Source: CAZVFX01 sp964626565 | GTDB taxonomy: Bacteria; Myxococcota_A; UBA9042; CAIXZC01 | DNA length: 25,679 nt | Assembly (NCBI GenBank): GCA_964626565.1 | Contig: CAZVFX010000102.1 | Location: 1-25,679 of the forward strand | Direction of reading: 5' to 3' | Part shown: positions 7,057 to 15,320 of the stretch, piece after piece | How the letters are laid out: each line of letters begins with the position of its first letter | How positions within the stretch are numbered: position 1 is the first letter of the stretch | The notes under the pieces: generated by a model | The model's input: only the letters and a program-made list of their open reading frames with translations | Told to the model about the DNA's origin: nothing | Database searches by the model: none | Made by a program: the position numbers and the translations under genes

Positions 7057-10000
7057 ATGAGAACATTTCTGGCGTTGGTTGCAGTGGCCCTGTTTGCAGT
7101 GGCGTGCGGCAGTTCGGGCACTGCGGAGAAGACCAAGATCCAGCAGGACACGAAAGAGACCGAAGAAGAAGAGGCGGGCGGTACGGTCGACAGCGTCGAC
7201 ATAGCCATCGACTTCGGTGGGGGCGTGCCCGAGGATTCATCCGCAGAAGTGCTGGTCGAAGACACCCCTCTAGGCGCTCCGTGCAACGACAACGACGATT
7301 GCGGCTGGGGCTACTGTATCGAGGGGCCCGACGGATCGGTTTGCACCCATACTTGCGTCGAGGACTGCCCCCAGGGTTGGACCTGCAAAGGGGTCACCCT
7401 GTATGGCTCCGATCCCGAGTTCATCTGCCTGCCCGGCTATTGGGACGCCTGCCTTCCGTGCTCCGATGACCTGGAGTGTGGCCTTGACGGAGACCTGTGT
7501 GTTTCCATCGGCGGTGAGGGGCTTTTCTGCGCGCTGGCCTGCGAGGCGGAAGAGGACTGCCCCATGGGCTACTCATGCGATGTCGTAGTGACCCAGGAAG
7601 GTGACGAGGCGAAGAAGTGCTTGCCGGTCACTGGAAGCTGCACCTGCCGCCCGGGCAACCAGGGAGAGGCCAAGGTGTGCGAAGTGATCAACGAGTATGG
7701 TGTCTGCCCCGGTGAGCAGGTGTGCCTGGGAGTGGAAGGGTGGTCGGCTTGCGAGGCGCCTCCCCCGTCCCCGGAAACGTGCGATGGTCAGGACAACGAC
7801 TGCAACGGGGCTGTTGACGACGGGTTCTCGGATACCGATGACGATGGCCTCGCCGACTGTATCGACCTGGACGACGACAACGACAACGTAGATGACGGCG
7901 CGGACAACTGCCCGCTGGACTACAACCCCGGGCAGTACGACTTTGACGAAGACGGTCTGGGCAACAACTGCGACCTTGATGACGACGGGGATGACGACCC
8001 GGATGTTCTCGATTGCGCTCCTTTGGAGCCGCTGGCCTACCACGGCGCCGACGAGGTCTGCGACGGTGTGGACAACAACTGCAACGGCCAGGTGGATGAA
8101 GGTTTTGCGGACCAGGACCTGGACGGCATGGCCAACTGTGTCGACCCCGATGACGACAATGATGCCCAGGAGGACCCCGTCGACTGCGATCCCCTCAACG
8201 CCAATGTCTACGCCGGTGCGCTGGAAGCCTGCGACGGTCTTGACAACGATTGCAACGGCAAAGTGGACGAGGGGTTCATCGATACCGACGGCGACGGTGA
8301 CGCTGACTGCACTGACGTGGACACCGACGGTGATGGTGACCCCGACACTTCCGATTGCCAGGTCTTCAACCCGGCCATTTATCACGGCGCAGAAGAGGGT
8401 TGCGACGGTATCGACAACAACTGCAACGGCCAGGTGGACGAGGGATTCGCCGACGGCGACAAGGACGGTCTGGCCAACTGCGTCGACCCGGACGATGACA
8501 ACGACGGTGACCTCGACGATTCCGACTGCGCGCCCAACGACGCCAGTATGTACAACGGCGGCCAGGAGCAGTGCGACGGCATCGACAACAATTGCAACGG
8601 CAAGGTGGACGAGGGCTATCCCAACTTTGACGGTGATGGTGAGGCCGATTGTATCGATTTTGACGACGATAATGACGGGGACCCGGATATCGTTGACTGC
8701 AACCCGGTGAACGCGGAAATCCACCACGACGCCCAGGAAATCTGCGACGGACAGGACAACGACTGCAATCTGCTGGTGGACGAACCGGGGGCCGAAGGCT
8801 GCTCCGTCTTCTACAAGGACAAGGACGACGATGGCTGGGGGATGGCTAATAAGTTCCAGTGCCAGTGCGGGCCGGAAGGGGACTACACGGCAACCGGACC
8901 GGGTGATTGTGACGACTCCACCTGGAACATCAACCCGGAAGGGACCGAGGTCTGCAACAACTCCGATGACGATTGTGATGGCGTCACCGACAATCCGGGC
9001 TCCCTGGGTTGCGAGAACTACTTCATGGATTTCGATGGCGACGGGTACGGCTCCATGGAGCCCTCCTGCATCTGCTGGCCCGACAACATGTACACCACCA
9101 AGAACGGCGGGGATTGCAACGAAGAGAACCCGTCCATCCACCCCGGAGCCGCGGAAACCTGCGACCAGATAGATAACAACTGCGACGGGCAGGTGGACGA
9201 GGGTGTGGGCTCCACTTGCGGCACCTGCGACCCATCCTGCCACCAGGTGAACGTCGGGCCCGAGGGCGACGAGATCTTCACTCTGGACGACGAAAACTCC
9301 AACGCCCTGTCGGTGAATGAGGATGGCCACCTGCAGTTGGACAAGGAAGAGGTTAAAATTGCGTTCATCTGGATCTCAAATTCAGGTGAAAACACCATCT
9401 CCAAGCTCGACACCATCACCGGCAACGAAACCGGGCGCTACCAGGCTTGCTCCAATCCGTCCAGAACCGCGGTCGACCTGTACGGCGACGTCTGGGTAGG
9501 CTGCCGCAGCGACGGCGGTGTCGCCAAGATCGTTCTGCACGAGAAGAACTGCCCCGATAAGAACGGCGACGGGGTGATTCAAACGTCCAAGGATACCAAC
9601 GGCGACGGGCATATTAGCGGGGCCGAAAAGCTCCCTTCCGGACAGGACGAGTGTATGAAGTTCCTCGTCTACCCCGGCGGCAGTTGCCAGCGTGCCGTGG
9701 GGGTGGATAAGGAAAACAACGCCTGGGTAGGGGAGTGGCATGCCAAGACGCTGAGGAAGCTCCACTCCGAGAATGGAACCGTGCTCGATACCATCTCCAT
9801 TCCCAACAACCCCTACGGTCTGGTTCTTGATGGTGACGGCATCATCTGGGTCTCCGGCCGCGGCGGTTCCAAGCTGGTGCGGGTGGACCCGGTGACCAAG
9901 CAGGTCAACACCTACACCTCCAACATCGGCTGCTTCGACCCGTACGGTATTACTCTGGACAGCAAGGGAAGGGTCTGGATCGGCAACTGCTGTTGTTGGC

Positions 10001-10689
10001 ACGTGGGCTACCGTTTCGACCCGGCCGACAACTCCTGGGCCGCGGCAGGGACCCACGCCCGCCCCCGGGGCGTCGCCGGCCATCAGAATGGCAAGGTCTA
10101 CGTCGCCAATGATGAGTCGAGCCAGGTCGCGGTGGTCAACGCCGACACCATGACCACCGAAGCTTATATCAGCCTGGGCGGAGGCAGGTTCCCCGTGGGA
10201 ATGGCTGTGGACTTCGACGGCTACGTCTGGGCGGTGAACCAGAGCGCATCTTCAGCGACCAAGATCGACCCGACCAACAACACCATCGTGCTTGAGCACT
10301 CCGTGGGTAGCTCACCTTACACCTATAGCGACATGACCGGTTACTCGCTCCACTCCTACACCGCGCCTCAGGGCTACTACCAGCACGTGGTGCCGGGGGG
10401 CACATTCGGCATCACCAACTGGACCTCTCTGACCGTGGACGCTCCGTGCAACGGGGAGAGCCACGTCAAGATCCGGCTCAGAGCCGGCAACACGGTGTCC
10501 GCCCTGGCTCAGGAAGAATGGCTGGGGCCGTTCGGGCCGTTCCCGCCCAACGTGTTCCCCATGGACCTGGAGGCGATTGCCGAACTCGACGGAAAGTACC
10601 TCCAGGTGGAGATCAATCTCATTCCCGATGATGACGGCAATACACCGCTGCTCAAGGGCTTCTCCGTACAGTTCCACGTTGTCGAGTAA
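7057..10689 (+). CDS. Lipoprotein with MopE-type repeats and a C-terminal beta-propeller
   Basis: 1210-aa predicted lipoprotein. The ATG follows GGAGGGAAGGAT and the lipobox is AVAC (Cys17). Residues ~70-250 are a Cys-rich module clearly paralogous to that of the lipoprotein at 79-4419 (for example TCVEDCPQGWTC against PCVEECPLGWSC). Then come eight MopE-type motifs (CDG.DN.CNG.VDEG) with one TSP3 unit (DNCPLDYNPGQ). From about residue 770 to 1110 there are propeller-like blades with the pattern G.A.D..G..WV....G....KI/RVD (AVDLYGDVWVGC, GLVLDGDGIIWVSG, GITLDSKGRVWIGN, GMAVDFDGYVWAVN), as in Vgb/NHL propellers. A pair of EF-hand-like loops (DKNGDGVI, DTNGDGHI) is inserted at about 831-855. 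The last ~100 residues form a separate beta domain. A surface-exposed ligand- or polymer-binding role is inferred; no catalytic site is evident. Confidence 0.88.
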   Translation: MRTFLALVAVALFAVACGSSGTAEKTKIQQDTKETEEEEAGGTVDSVDIAIDFGGGVPEDSSAEVLVEDTPLGAPCNDNDDCGWGYCIEGPDGSVCTHTCVEDCPQGWTCKGVTLYGSDPEFICLPGYWDACLPCSDDLECGLDGDLCVSIGGEGLFCALACEAEEDCPMGYSCDVVVTQEGDEAKKCLPVTGSCTCRPGNQGEAKVCEVINEYGVCPGEQVCLGVEGWSACEAPPPSPETCDGQDNDCNGAVDDGFSDTDDDGLADCIDLDDDNDNVDDGADNCPLDYNPGQYDFDEDGLGNNCDLDDDGDDDPDVLDCAPLEPLAYHGADEVCDGVDNNCNGQVDEGFADQDLDGMANCVDPDDDNDAQEDPVDCDPLNANVYAGALEACDGLDNDCNGKVDEGFIDTDGDGDADCTDVDTDGDGDPDTSDCQVFNPAIYHGAEEGCDGIDNNCNGQVDEGFADGDKDGLANCVDPDDDNDGDLDDSDCAPNDASMYNGGQEQCDGIDNNCNGKVDEGYPNFDGDGEADCIDFDDDNDGDPDIVDCNPVNAEIHHDAQEICDGQDNDCNLLVDEPGAEGCSVFYKDKDDDGWGMANKFQCQCGPEGDYTATGPGDCDDSTWNINPEGTEVCNNSDDDCDGVTDNPGSLGCENYFMDFDGDGYGSMEPSCICWPDNMYTTKNGGDCNEENPSIHPGAAETCDQIDNNCDGQVDEGVGSTCGTCDPSCHQVNVGPEGDEIFTLDDENSNALSVNEDGHLQLDKEEVKIAFIWISNSGENTISKLDTITGNETGRYQACSNPSRTAVDLYGDVWVGCRSDGGVAKIVLHEKNCPDKNGDGVIQTSKDTNGDGHISGAEKLPSGQDECMKFLVYPGGSCQRAVGVDKENNAWVGEWHAKTLRKLHSENGTVLDTISIPNNPYGLVLDGDGIIWVSGRGGSKLVRVDPVTKQVNTYTSNIGCFDPYGITLDSKGRVWIGNCCCWHVGYRFDPADNSWAAAGTHARPRGVAGHQNGKVYVANDESSQVAVVNADTMTTEAYISLGGGRFPVGMAVDFDGYVWAVNQSASSATKIDPTNNTIVLEHSVGSSPYTYSDMTGYSLHSYTAPQGYYQHVVPGGTFGITNWTSLTVDAPCNGESHVKIRLRAGNTVSALAQEEWLGPFGPFPPNVFPMDLEAIAELDGKYLQVEINLIPDDDGNTPLLKGFSVQFHVVE

Positions 10690-10707
10690 GCCGAGGCCCG
10701 GTCCCAC

Positions 10708-11400
10708 ATGACAGAACTTACCGCTGAACTCTCCTCCTTCCTTATCTCCCGCGATGTGGATATGCACGGGGTCGCCGACGTGGCCGAGTGCCGGGAGCGG
10801 TTTCCCGAATCCCCCTGGCGCGCGCCCGAGGATTTTCCGCGGGCGCTGGTGATCGCACACCCGCTGTCGGAAGGTGCGCTGGACACCGTCGTTGATCGCC
10901 CTACTCACCTCTATTTTCACCACTACCGGCAGGTGAACCGGTTCCTTGATCAGGCCGCTCTGGCCGCAGCCACCTTCCTCGAAGGCCGCGGCTTTCGCGC
11001 ACTTCCAATCGCGGCCTCCCAGACCCTCGACGCCGAGGATCTCACCGCTCACCTCTCTCACCGGCACCTGGGATTCATGGCGGGATTGGGCTGGCGCGGA
11101 AGAAACAATCTGCTCGTAAACGAACGATACGGTTCCCGCTCTCGCCTGGCCTCTGTTCTCACCGACGCCCCTCTCACAGTCGGCGGCCCCCGAGAAGACG
11201 AGCAGTGTGGGAACTGCAGATTGTGCGCCCGGGCATGTCCCGCCGGAGCGATCGGAAGCGTTGCCGACGAGTTCCGGCTTGACAAGTGCCATGCCGTGTT
11301 GTCGGAGTACAGGAAGATACAGCGTATCGGGCAGAGGATCTGCGGCGTCTGCCAGCGGGCGTGCGTTCGCTTCAGACCAACGGGGGATAGGCACGGTTGA
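10708..11400 (+). CDS. QueG-like protein with two [4Fe-4S] cluster motifs
   Basis: 230 aa, starting 18 nt after the stop of the propeller lipoprotein, so probably cotranscribed; the Shine-Dalgarno is weak (CCGAGG). The N-terminal ~150 residues resemble the small-ligand-binding part of QueG/reductive-dehalogenase-like proteins (PRALVIAHPLS, HLGFMAGLGWRGRNNLLVNERYGSRSRLASVLTD). The C-terminal part holds two cluster motifs: Cys167-x2-Cys170-x2-Cys173-x3-Cys177-Pro, and Cys194 with Cys212-x2-Cys215-x3-Cys219. It is much shorter than true epoxyqueuosine reductase (about 350-380 aa) and lacks the HEAT-like C-terminus. A queuosine role should not be assumed; it is best called a double-cluster iron-sulfur redox protein. 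Its reading frame is the same as that of selD downstream, separated by the UGA stop and 30 sense codons. Confidence 0.8.
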   Translation: MTELTAELSSFLISRDVDMHGVADVAECRERFPESPWRAPEDFPRALVIAHPLSEGALDTVVDRPTHLYFHHYRQVNRFLDQAALAAATFLEGRGFRALPIAASQTLDAEDLTAHLSHRHLGFMAGLGWRGRNNLLVNERYGSRSRLASVLTDAPLTVGGPREDEQCGNCRLCARACPAGAIGSVADEFRLDKCHAVLSEYRKIQRIGQRICGVCQRACVRFRPTGDRHG

Positions 11401-11490
11401 GGGAAATTCAATCGGAACAACCTGTTGGACAAATCGCCGCTGCAGTTGGTAAGCTTGATAACGGAACTTGACTCTCCGGAGATAGAACGA

Positions 11491-12555
11491 ATGACAGACA
11501 AAGACCAGCAGAAACCGGGCGTTGAAGAGCCGCCCCTCACTGCGGTGTGCTCAGCCGCAGGGTGAGCTTCCAAACTCGGCCCGGCCGAGTTGGCGCAGGT
11601 CTTGCGCCGCATCGAGTGGAAGGGCGCCGAGATGTTGCCCGGGGGTGCGTACTCGGATGAGGACGCAGTGGTTGTGCAGATGCCCGACGGGCGCTTGCTG
11701 GCGGCCACTGTCGATCTGTTCGCACCCGTAGTGGATGATCCTTACCGTTTCGGACGGATCACCGCGGCAAACAGCCTCAGCGACATTTACGCCATGGGCG
11801 GTACGCCTCGGTTCGCCTTGTCGATTCTGGGCTATCCGCCCGACATCTACGGTCCCGAAAAACCGTCACAGATTATCCAGGGCGGTGTGGATGCCGCCTG
11901 GGAAGCGGGGGTGGTTTTGGGCGGTGGGCACACCATCAAATCTGCAGATGTCCTGTTCGGCCTGGCCGTGGTGGGGGATTTTCCTGAAGGAAAAGTCCTC
12001 ACCAAGGGCGGCGCTCTGCCGGGAGACCTGCTCTATCTAACCAAGCCGCTGGGCAGCGGCATTCTGTCCACCGCGATTAAGCGGCAATTGTTGTCGGATG
12101 AGGGGCGCACCTCGCTCACGGAGATCCTCTCTCTTATGAACAGGCAGGCGGCTCAGGCGGCCATGGCTGCAGACGCGCATGCGTGCACCGATGTCACCGG
12201 TTTCGGCTTCCTCGGGCATCTGGGCGAAATGGTCAAGTCGTCGGGGATCGGGGTGACCATAACCGCCGCGAGCGTCCCCATCATGAACGAGGCCATTGAG
12301 TACGCGGAGCAGGATGTCATTCCCAAAGGCAGTCGCAACAATCTCAAATTTGCCGCCGGATTTACTCGGTTTCACGAATCGATTCCCCCCGCGCTCCGCT
12401 CCGTCCTGGCCGACGCTCAGACCTCCGGCGGCTTACTGGTCGCCCTTGCTCCGGATTCGGCCGCTGTCTTCGTGGAACAGTGCGAAGCCTCAAACCAGTT
12501 CCACGCCCTGGTGGGTGAGTTTGTGCCCGGCGATCCGATCATCAACGTGCTGTAA
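11491..12555 (+). CDS. selD: Selenophosphate synthetase containing selenocysteine (UGA at 11563-11565)
   Basis: SelD makes selenophosphate from selenide and ATP, the selenium donor for selenocysteine and selenouridine. The ATG at 11491 has GGAG 9 nt upstream. Codon 25 is an in-frame TGA (11563-11565) in the context CSAAG-U-ASKLGPAELAQ, exactly where the family has its catalytic Cys/Sec (E. coli Cys17), with the invariant Lys three residues on (Lys28). Reading it as Sec gives a 354-aa protein, the usual SelD length. Starting after the TGA (TTG at 11590) would remove the active site. Later family features are present: the YSDEDAVVV region, NSLSDIYAMGGTP, the Gly-rich GVVLGGGHTI, and DVTGFGFLGHLGEM. 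A perfect hairpin follows the UGA. The gene may be cotranscribed with the QueG-like gene. It implies that the genome also encodes SelA, SelB and tRNA-Sec. Confidence 0.93.
11566..11592 (+). promoter_or_regulatory. Putative bacterial SECIS hairpin of selD
   Basis: Starting 8 nt after the UGA, AACTCGGC (11573-11580) pairs perfectly with GCCGAGTT (11584-11591) around CCG. If the last GC pairs stay open, the loop becomes a 7-nt GCCCGGC that starts with G. The apical loop lies about 16-18 nt after the UGA. Bacterial SECIS elements are stem-loops within the coding sequence directly downstream of the UGA, bound by SelB. Position and stability fit; the exact loop cannot be settled by eye. Confidence 0.7.
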
Positions 12556-12604
12556 CGTTGTATCCTATCAAACTGACCGCCGAGCGCTGAACGCTTCTTA
12601 GAAG

Positions 12605-12633
12605 TTGACCCGCTCAATCTTCAAACATACAAT
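12605..12633 (+). promoter_or_regulatory. Strong sigma-70-like promoter for the PKD lipoprotein
   Basis: TTGACC (12605-12610, 5 of 6) and TACAAT (12628-12633, 5 of 6) are spaced by exactly 17 bp. It is the best promoter match in the window. The expected start site is near 12640, about 30 nt before the GTG at 12670. The -10 hexamer is identical to that at 7018-7023. Confidence 0.6.
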
Positions 12634-12669
12634 GAACCTGGTCTTTAGCTTGAAATGAGGAGAACACTC

Positions 12670-13524
12670 GTGAAGAACCTGGCCTGCCTGCTGGCATTGC
12701 TGCTGGCGTCCTGTTCGTCGGTAGATCGTGGTGACTATCCCCACGCCGAAGTGAAGGTGCGCGCAGTCGAAGACGGGGTCGTCGGCCCTTACACCGACTG
12801 CGTAATCGCGGGGACGACAGTTCTGTTCGACGCATCCAACTCCTCCGACCCGGACGGAGAGATCGTGCGCTATGTGTTTACTATCGGGCACAACGCTCCG
12901 CCCATCGTAGTGCGCAATCCCAAATTCGAGTACGTCTTCGAAAAACCGATCGTCGACGGCCAGCAGTTGGTGGCCTACCAGATCTTGCTCACCGTAACCG
13001 ACGATTCGGGAAATCTGGCCTACACCGAAGTTGAACTGCCCGTGGTCTTCCACAAAGGAGAGTGCCCTTCCGGCAGTGCGCCTCCCGATGTCTTCGTGCC
13101 TTCCACCGACGTTTTCGAGCCTGATGTCATTTCTCCCGATGATGTGCCGCTAACCGAGTCCATTGATCCCGAGGAGGACATCATTGAACCCGATTGGGGG
13201 CCCCTTGATGCCGGCTTCCCCGAATTGCCCCAGGATAAGGTGACGCCGGATGTCTGCCCCAACGTCGAAGGGGACTACCGGTTGTCGGTGTACTGCCAGG
13301 GAGTCCTCTCCGTGGAAGTGGACCTGGAGATCTCTCAGGATGTCTGCGCGCTGAGTGACAACTACGGCCTGGTCAGCGGCCAGATCGACCTCGACGGCAG
13401 CATCGAGATGTCGTCCCCTCAGGACGACTTCGGCATGGCCGAATGCACCGGCCCGCTCAGCGGCGACGGCTCCTTCAGCCTCGACTGCACCAGCGGCTGC
13501 ACCGCAGTGTTTATGCCCATATAA
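12670..13524 (+). CDS. PKD-domain lipoprotein
   Basis: 284-aa lipoprotein. I chose the GTG at 12670 because GAGGAG lies 7 nt upstream, whereas the in-frame ATG at 12655 overlaps that site and has no Shine-Dalgarno of its own. The signal peptide ends in the lipobox LASC (Cys15). About residues 25-120 form a PKD-like immunoglobulin fold (GTTVLFDASNSSDPDGEIVRYVFTIG, then YQILLTVTDDSGNLAYTEVELPV), usually an extracellular protein or sugar contact domain. A long acidic Pro/Asp linker follows (about 130-195), then a C-terminal Cys-containing beta domain (NVEGDYRLSVYCQ to CTSGCTAVFMPI) that I do not recognise. It appears monocistronic: it has its own promoter and converges with the minus-strand endopeptidase. 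Confidence 0.82.
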   Translation: MKNLACLLALLLASCSSVDRGDYPHAEVKVRAVEDGVVGPYTDCVIAGTTVLFDASNSSDPDGEIVRYVFTIGHNAPPIVVRNPKFEYVFEKPIVDGQQLVAYQILLTVTDDSGNLAYTEVELPVVFHKGECPSGSAPPDVFVPSTDVFEPDVISPDDVPLTESIDPEEDIIEPDWGPLDAGFPELPQDKVTPDVCPNVEGDYRLSVYCQGVLSVEVDLEISQDVCALSDNYGLVSGQIDLDGSIEMSSPQDDFGMAECTGPLSGDGSFSLDCTSGCTAVFMPI

Positions 13525-13533
13525 TAGCTATCA

Positions 13534-13567
13534 GGCTTGAAGGTTTGAAGGCTTGAAGGCTTGAAGG
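13534..13567. repeat. 8-nt tandem repeat GGCTTGAA x4 in a convergent gap
   Basis: Four successive units (GGCTTGAA, GGTTTGAA, GGCTTGAA, GGCTTGAA) follow the sequence TAGCTATCA and precede a degenerate CTACGCCTCCACGCC stretch. They occupy the gap between the convergent PKD lipoprotein and endopeptidase genes. No Rho-independent terminator is apparent there. Confidence 0.8.
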
Positions 13568-13607
13568 TACGGCAACTGCGTCGGGAACTTCCTCTACGCC
13601 TCCACGC

Positions 13608-15320
13608 CTACTGCGGCAACGCGGGCAGCTTGCCGCTGCCTTTGGGAGAATGCCCGTTGCGGGCTCGTTTTCGGGATGGCTTCACTTTGTCTTTGAACAG
13701 CCGATAGGCCGCTTTCGGGGTGGGGACCCGGTCCAGGTCAACCCGGTAGATGCTGGCCAGGGCGACGGTCGCGCTGTACGCGCACGGCTTACACTCTTTC
13801 ACAGCCGCGAGGAGCGCGGGCGCAGCAGCCTTGGAATACAACTTCCGGCCCACGGCGTACCCGGCTTCATTGAACCGCTTGCGCATGTACCTTGGCCACG
13901 ATTTTGACTTCACCTTGCGCGCGTACTTCCGCCACCGCTCGGCCCTCGATTTCTTGCCCTTCTTCTTGCGTGCCGGCGGGTCCTTCATGGCCAGCAGGGT
14001 CTGCAGGCTCCGGTCCGCGGCCTTGCGCACCCGCTTGGTTCCGGAATCGGCAAATTTAGCGAGGAGCACCGCATCGGCCAGGTTGGATGAGTGGCCCAAC
14101 GCACCCGCTGCGCGCGCACACAGCTTCTCCTTTGCGCTGCACCCCTTTCCTTTACATTTGTCCACCTTCCGGCACGTGTCTGCCTTCAGAAGCCGGCGCG
14201 ACTCCTGCCAGATTCGAGGGTGCAGCCATCCTTCAGCCAGCTTCATGAGCGTCAGCTTGCCGCGGGCAGATTTGTTGCACGCAAGCCCCCGCAGGATCAA
14301 CTCCCGGCGGGAATCCCGGGTCAGGGCGGTGAAGTTGGCCAGGGCCGCCTCCACTACCTTTGGGCTGTCGTCGCAGATCGCCCTTTCAACTATCACGCGG
14401 GATTTGGGAGAAGGGATCCTGGCCGCTTGCCGGATCGCAGCCAGCCGCTCGTTCCGGCTCCCCTTTCGGGCGCGGCGGTCGAGATCTGTCAACAGGTCGT
14501 TGACCGCGGTGTCGTCCCGCTTGAAGTACGACCTCATCGGGCCGTAGTCGGCACATCCCGCCATGCGGTCCCAACTGCTGCAATAGACTCGGATGTGAAT
14601 GTGGTCGGAATGGTCGGAAGAATCGGATGGCTGGTGAAGCACCTGCCGAGCCCGGTCGATGAGCCACCGGGGTTCCTTGGCCTTCCTGGCGTGCTTGATG
14701 AGCAGCTCCTTTATCCCCGCGGACAGGAACATCCACTGCACCACCGGGTCGTCTGACGAGAGCAGTGTCTTGACAAAGGTCCAGGTGCGCGCCACGTCCA
14801 CCTTCCACCCCTTCCTGCCCTTTCCGTCAGGCCCGAACGAGAGGAATTTTCCACCGGTTCTGGCCCGTCCCTTCGCATCGATGGCATAGAAGGCGACATC
14901 CACGTCCCTGCCGCCCTGGTGAGATTTGCTCTGGACGATCTTGCCCCCTTCTACAAGGCCGATGTTGCCGATCTCCAGGATTGCGCCGGGGTGCTTCTCC
15001 GCAGTCGCATCCGCACCCGTCTTCAGTAGTTCGATAAGCCCTTCCAACCCGTGATTGGTCTTGCGCCCTTTGATGGCAGGCAGGAACCGCCACGACCGGC
15101 CTTTGAGGTCCATCTTCGCTCCGCGGACCACGCGGCCGCGGTTGGCCTTGCCCACCGAGATAGTTCGGGTGGACATTTTCAGCTCTCGAATCCAATCCGC
15201 CAGCAGGAAGTTTTCACCCTTAACAGCACCCTCGCGGCCACGGCGTTTCTTGCCCTTGGCCGCGGTCGGCGCCGGCGTCAGCAGTGCTGCGGTAAGCAGG
15301 ATGGCGAGATACGCTCTCAA
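13608..15320 (-). CDS. MepA-like murein endopeptidase (M74) with a long helical C-terminal extension
   Basis: 570 aa, TTG start, with GAGG and GAAG upstream inside the end of ftsK. TTG and the ftsK TGA overlap (TTGA), implying translational coupling. A Sec signal peptide (cleavage near PTAA-KG) targets the periplasm. Residues ~60-265 match penicillin-insensitive murein endopeptidase MepA, a zinc LAS peptidase that cuts D-Ala-mDAP crosslinks: SHQGGRDVD gives His134 and Asp141, and HSDHIH gives His237, His240 and His242, the same H-x6-D and H-x2-H-x-H spacing as E. coli (His113, Asp120, His206, His209, His211). E. coli MepA is about 274 aa. Here ~300 further residues, rich in Lys/Arg and Ala/Leu helices, resemble HEAT-type repeats (IRQAARIPSPKSRVIVERAI, VVEAALANFTALTRDSRREL). 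A cell-division role beside ftsK is inferred. Confidence 0.85.
   Translation of the reverse strand: MRAYLAILLTAALLTPAPTAAKGKKRRGREGAVKGENFLLADWIRELKMSTRTISVGKANRGRVVRGAKMDLKGRSWRFLPAIKGRKTNHGLEGLIELLKTGADATAEKHPGAILEIGNIGLVEGGKIVQSKSHQGGRDVDVAFYAIDAKGRARTGGKFLSFGPDGKGRKGWKVDVARTWTFVKTLLSSDDPVVQWMFLSAGIKELLIKHARKAKEPRWLIDRARQVLHQPSDSSDHSDHIHIRVYCSSWDRMAGCADYGPMRSYFKRDDTAVNDLLTDLDRRARKGSRNERLAAIRQAARIPSPKSRVIVERAICDDSPKVVEAALANFTALTRDSRRELILRGLACNKSARGKLTLMKLAEGWLHPRIWQESRRLLKADTCRKVDKCKGKGCSAKEKLCARAAGALGHSSNLADAVLLAKFADSGTKRVRKAADRSLQTLLAMKDPPARKKKGKKSRAERWRKYARKVKSKSWPRYMRKRFNEAGYAVGRKLYSKAAAPALLAAVKECKPCAYSATVALASIYRVDLDRVPTPKAAYRLFKDKVKPSRKRARNGHSPKGSGKLPALPQ

Noticed and set aside
7573..9330. 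585-codon minus-strand open frame opposite the second MopE-repeat lipoprotein
   Set aside because: It has the same cause, depletion of stops opposite Asp/Gly/Asn/Cys repeats, with no Shine-Dalgarno and no family likeness.
11405..11425. Small inverted repeat after the UGA that ends the QueG-like gene, as a second SECIS
   Set aside because: The only pairing is CAAC/GTTG with a 2-nt loop, which is sterically implausible and weak.
11590..12555. SelD starting at the TTG at 11590
   Set aside because: This start removes the catalytic residue and the conserved Lys, and it lies inside the hairpin after the UGA. The ATG at 11491 with its Shine-Dalgarno and the readthrough frame explain the gene fully.
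13611..13636. Perfect 7-bp hairpin GCGGCAA/TTGCCGC as a terminator between convergent genes
   Set aside because: It lies within the last codons of the endopeptidase gene, has a 10-nt loop and no adjacent T- or A-run, so a terminator role is not supported.
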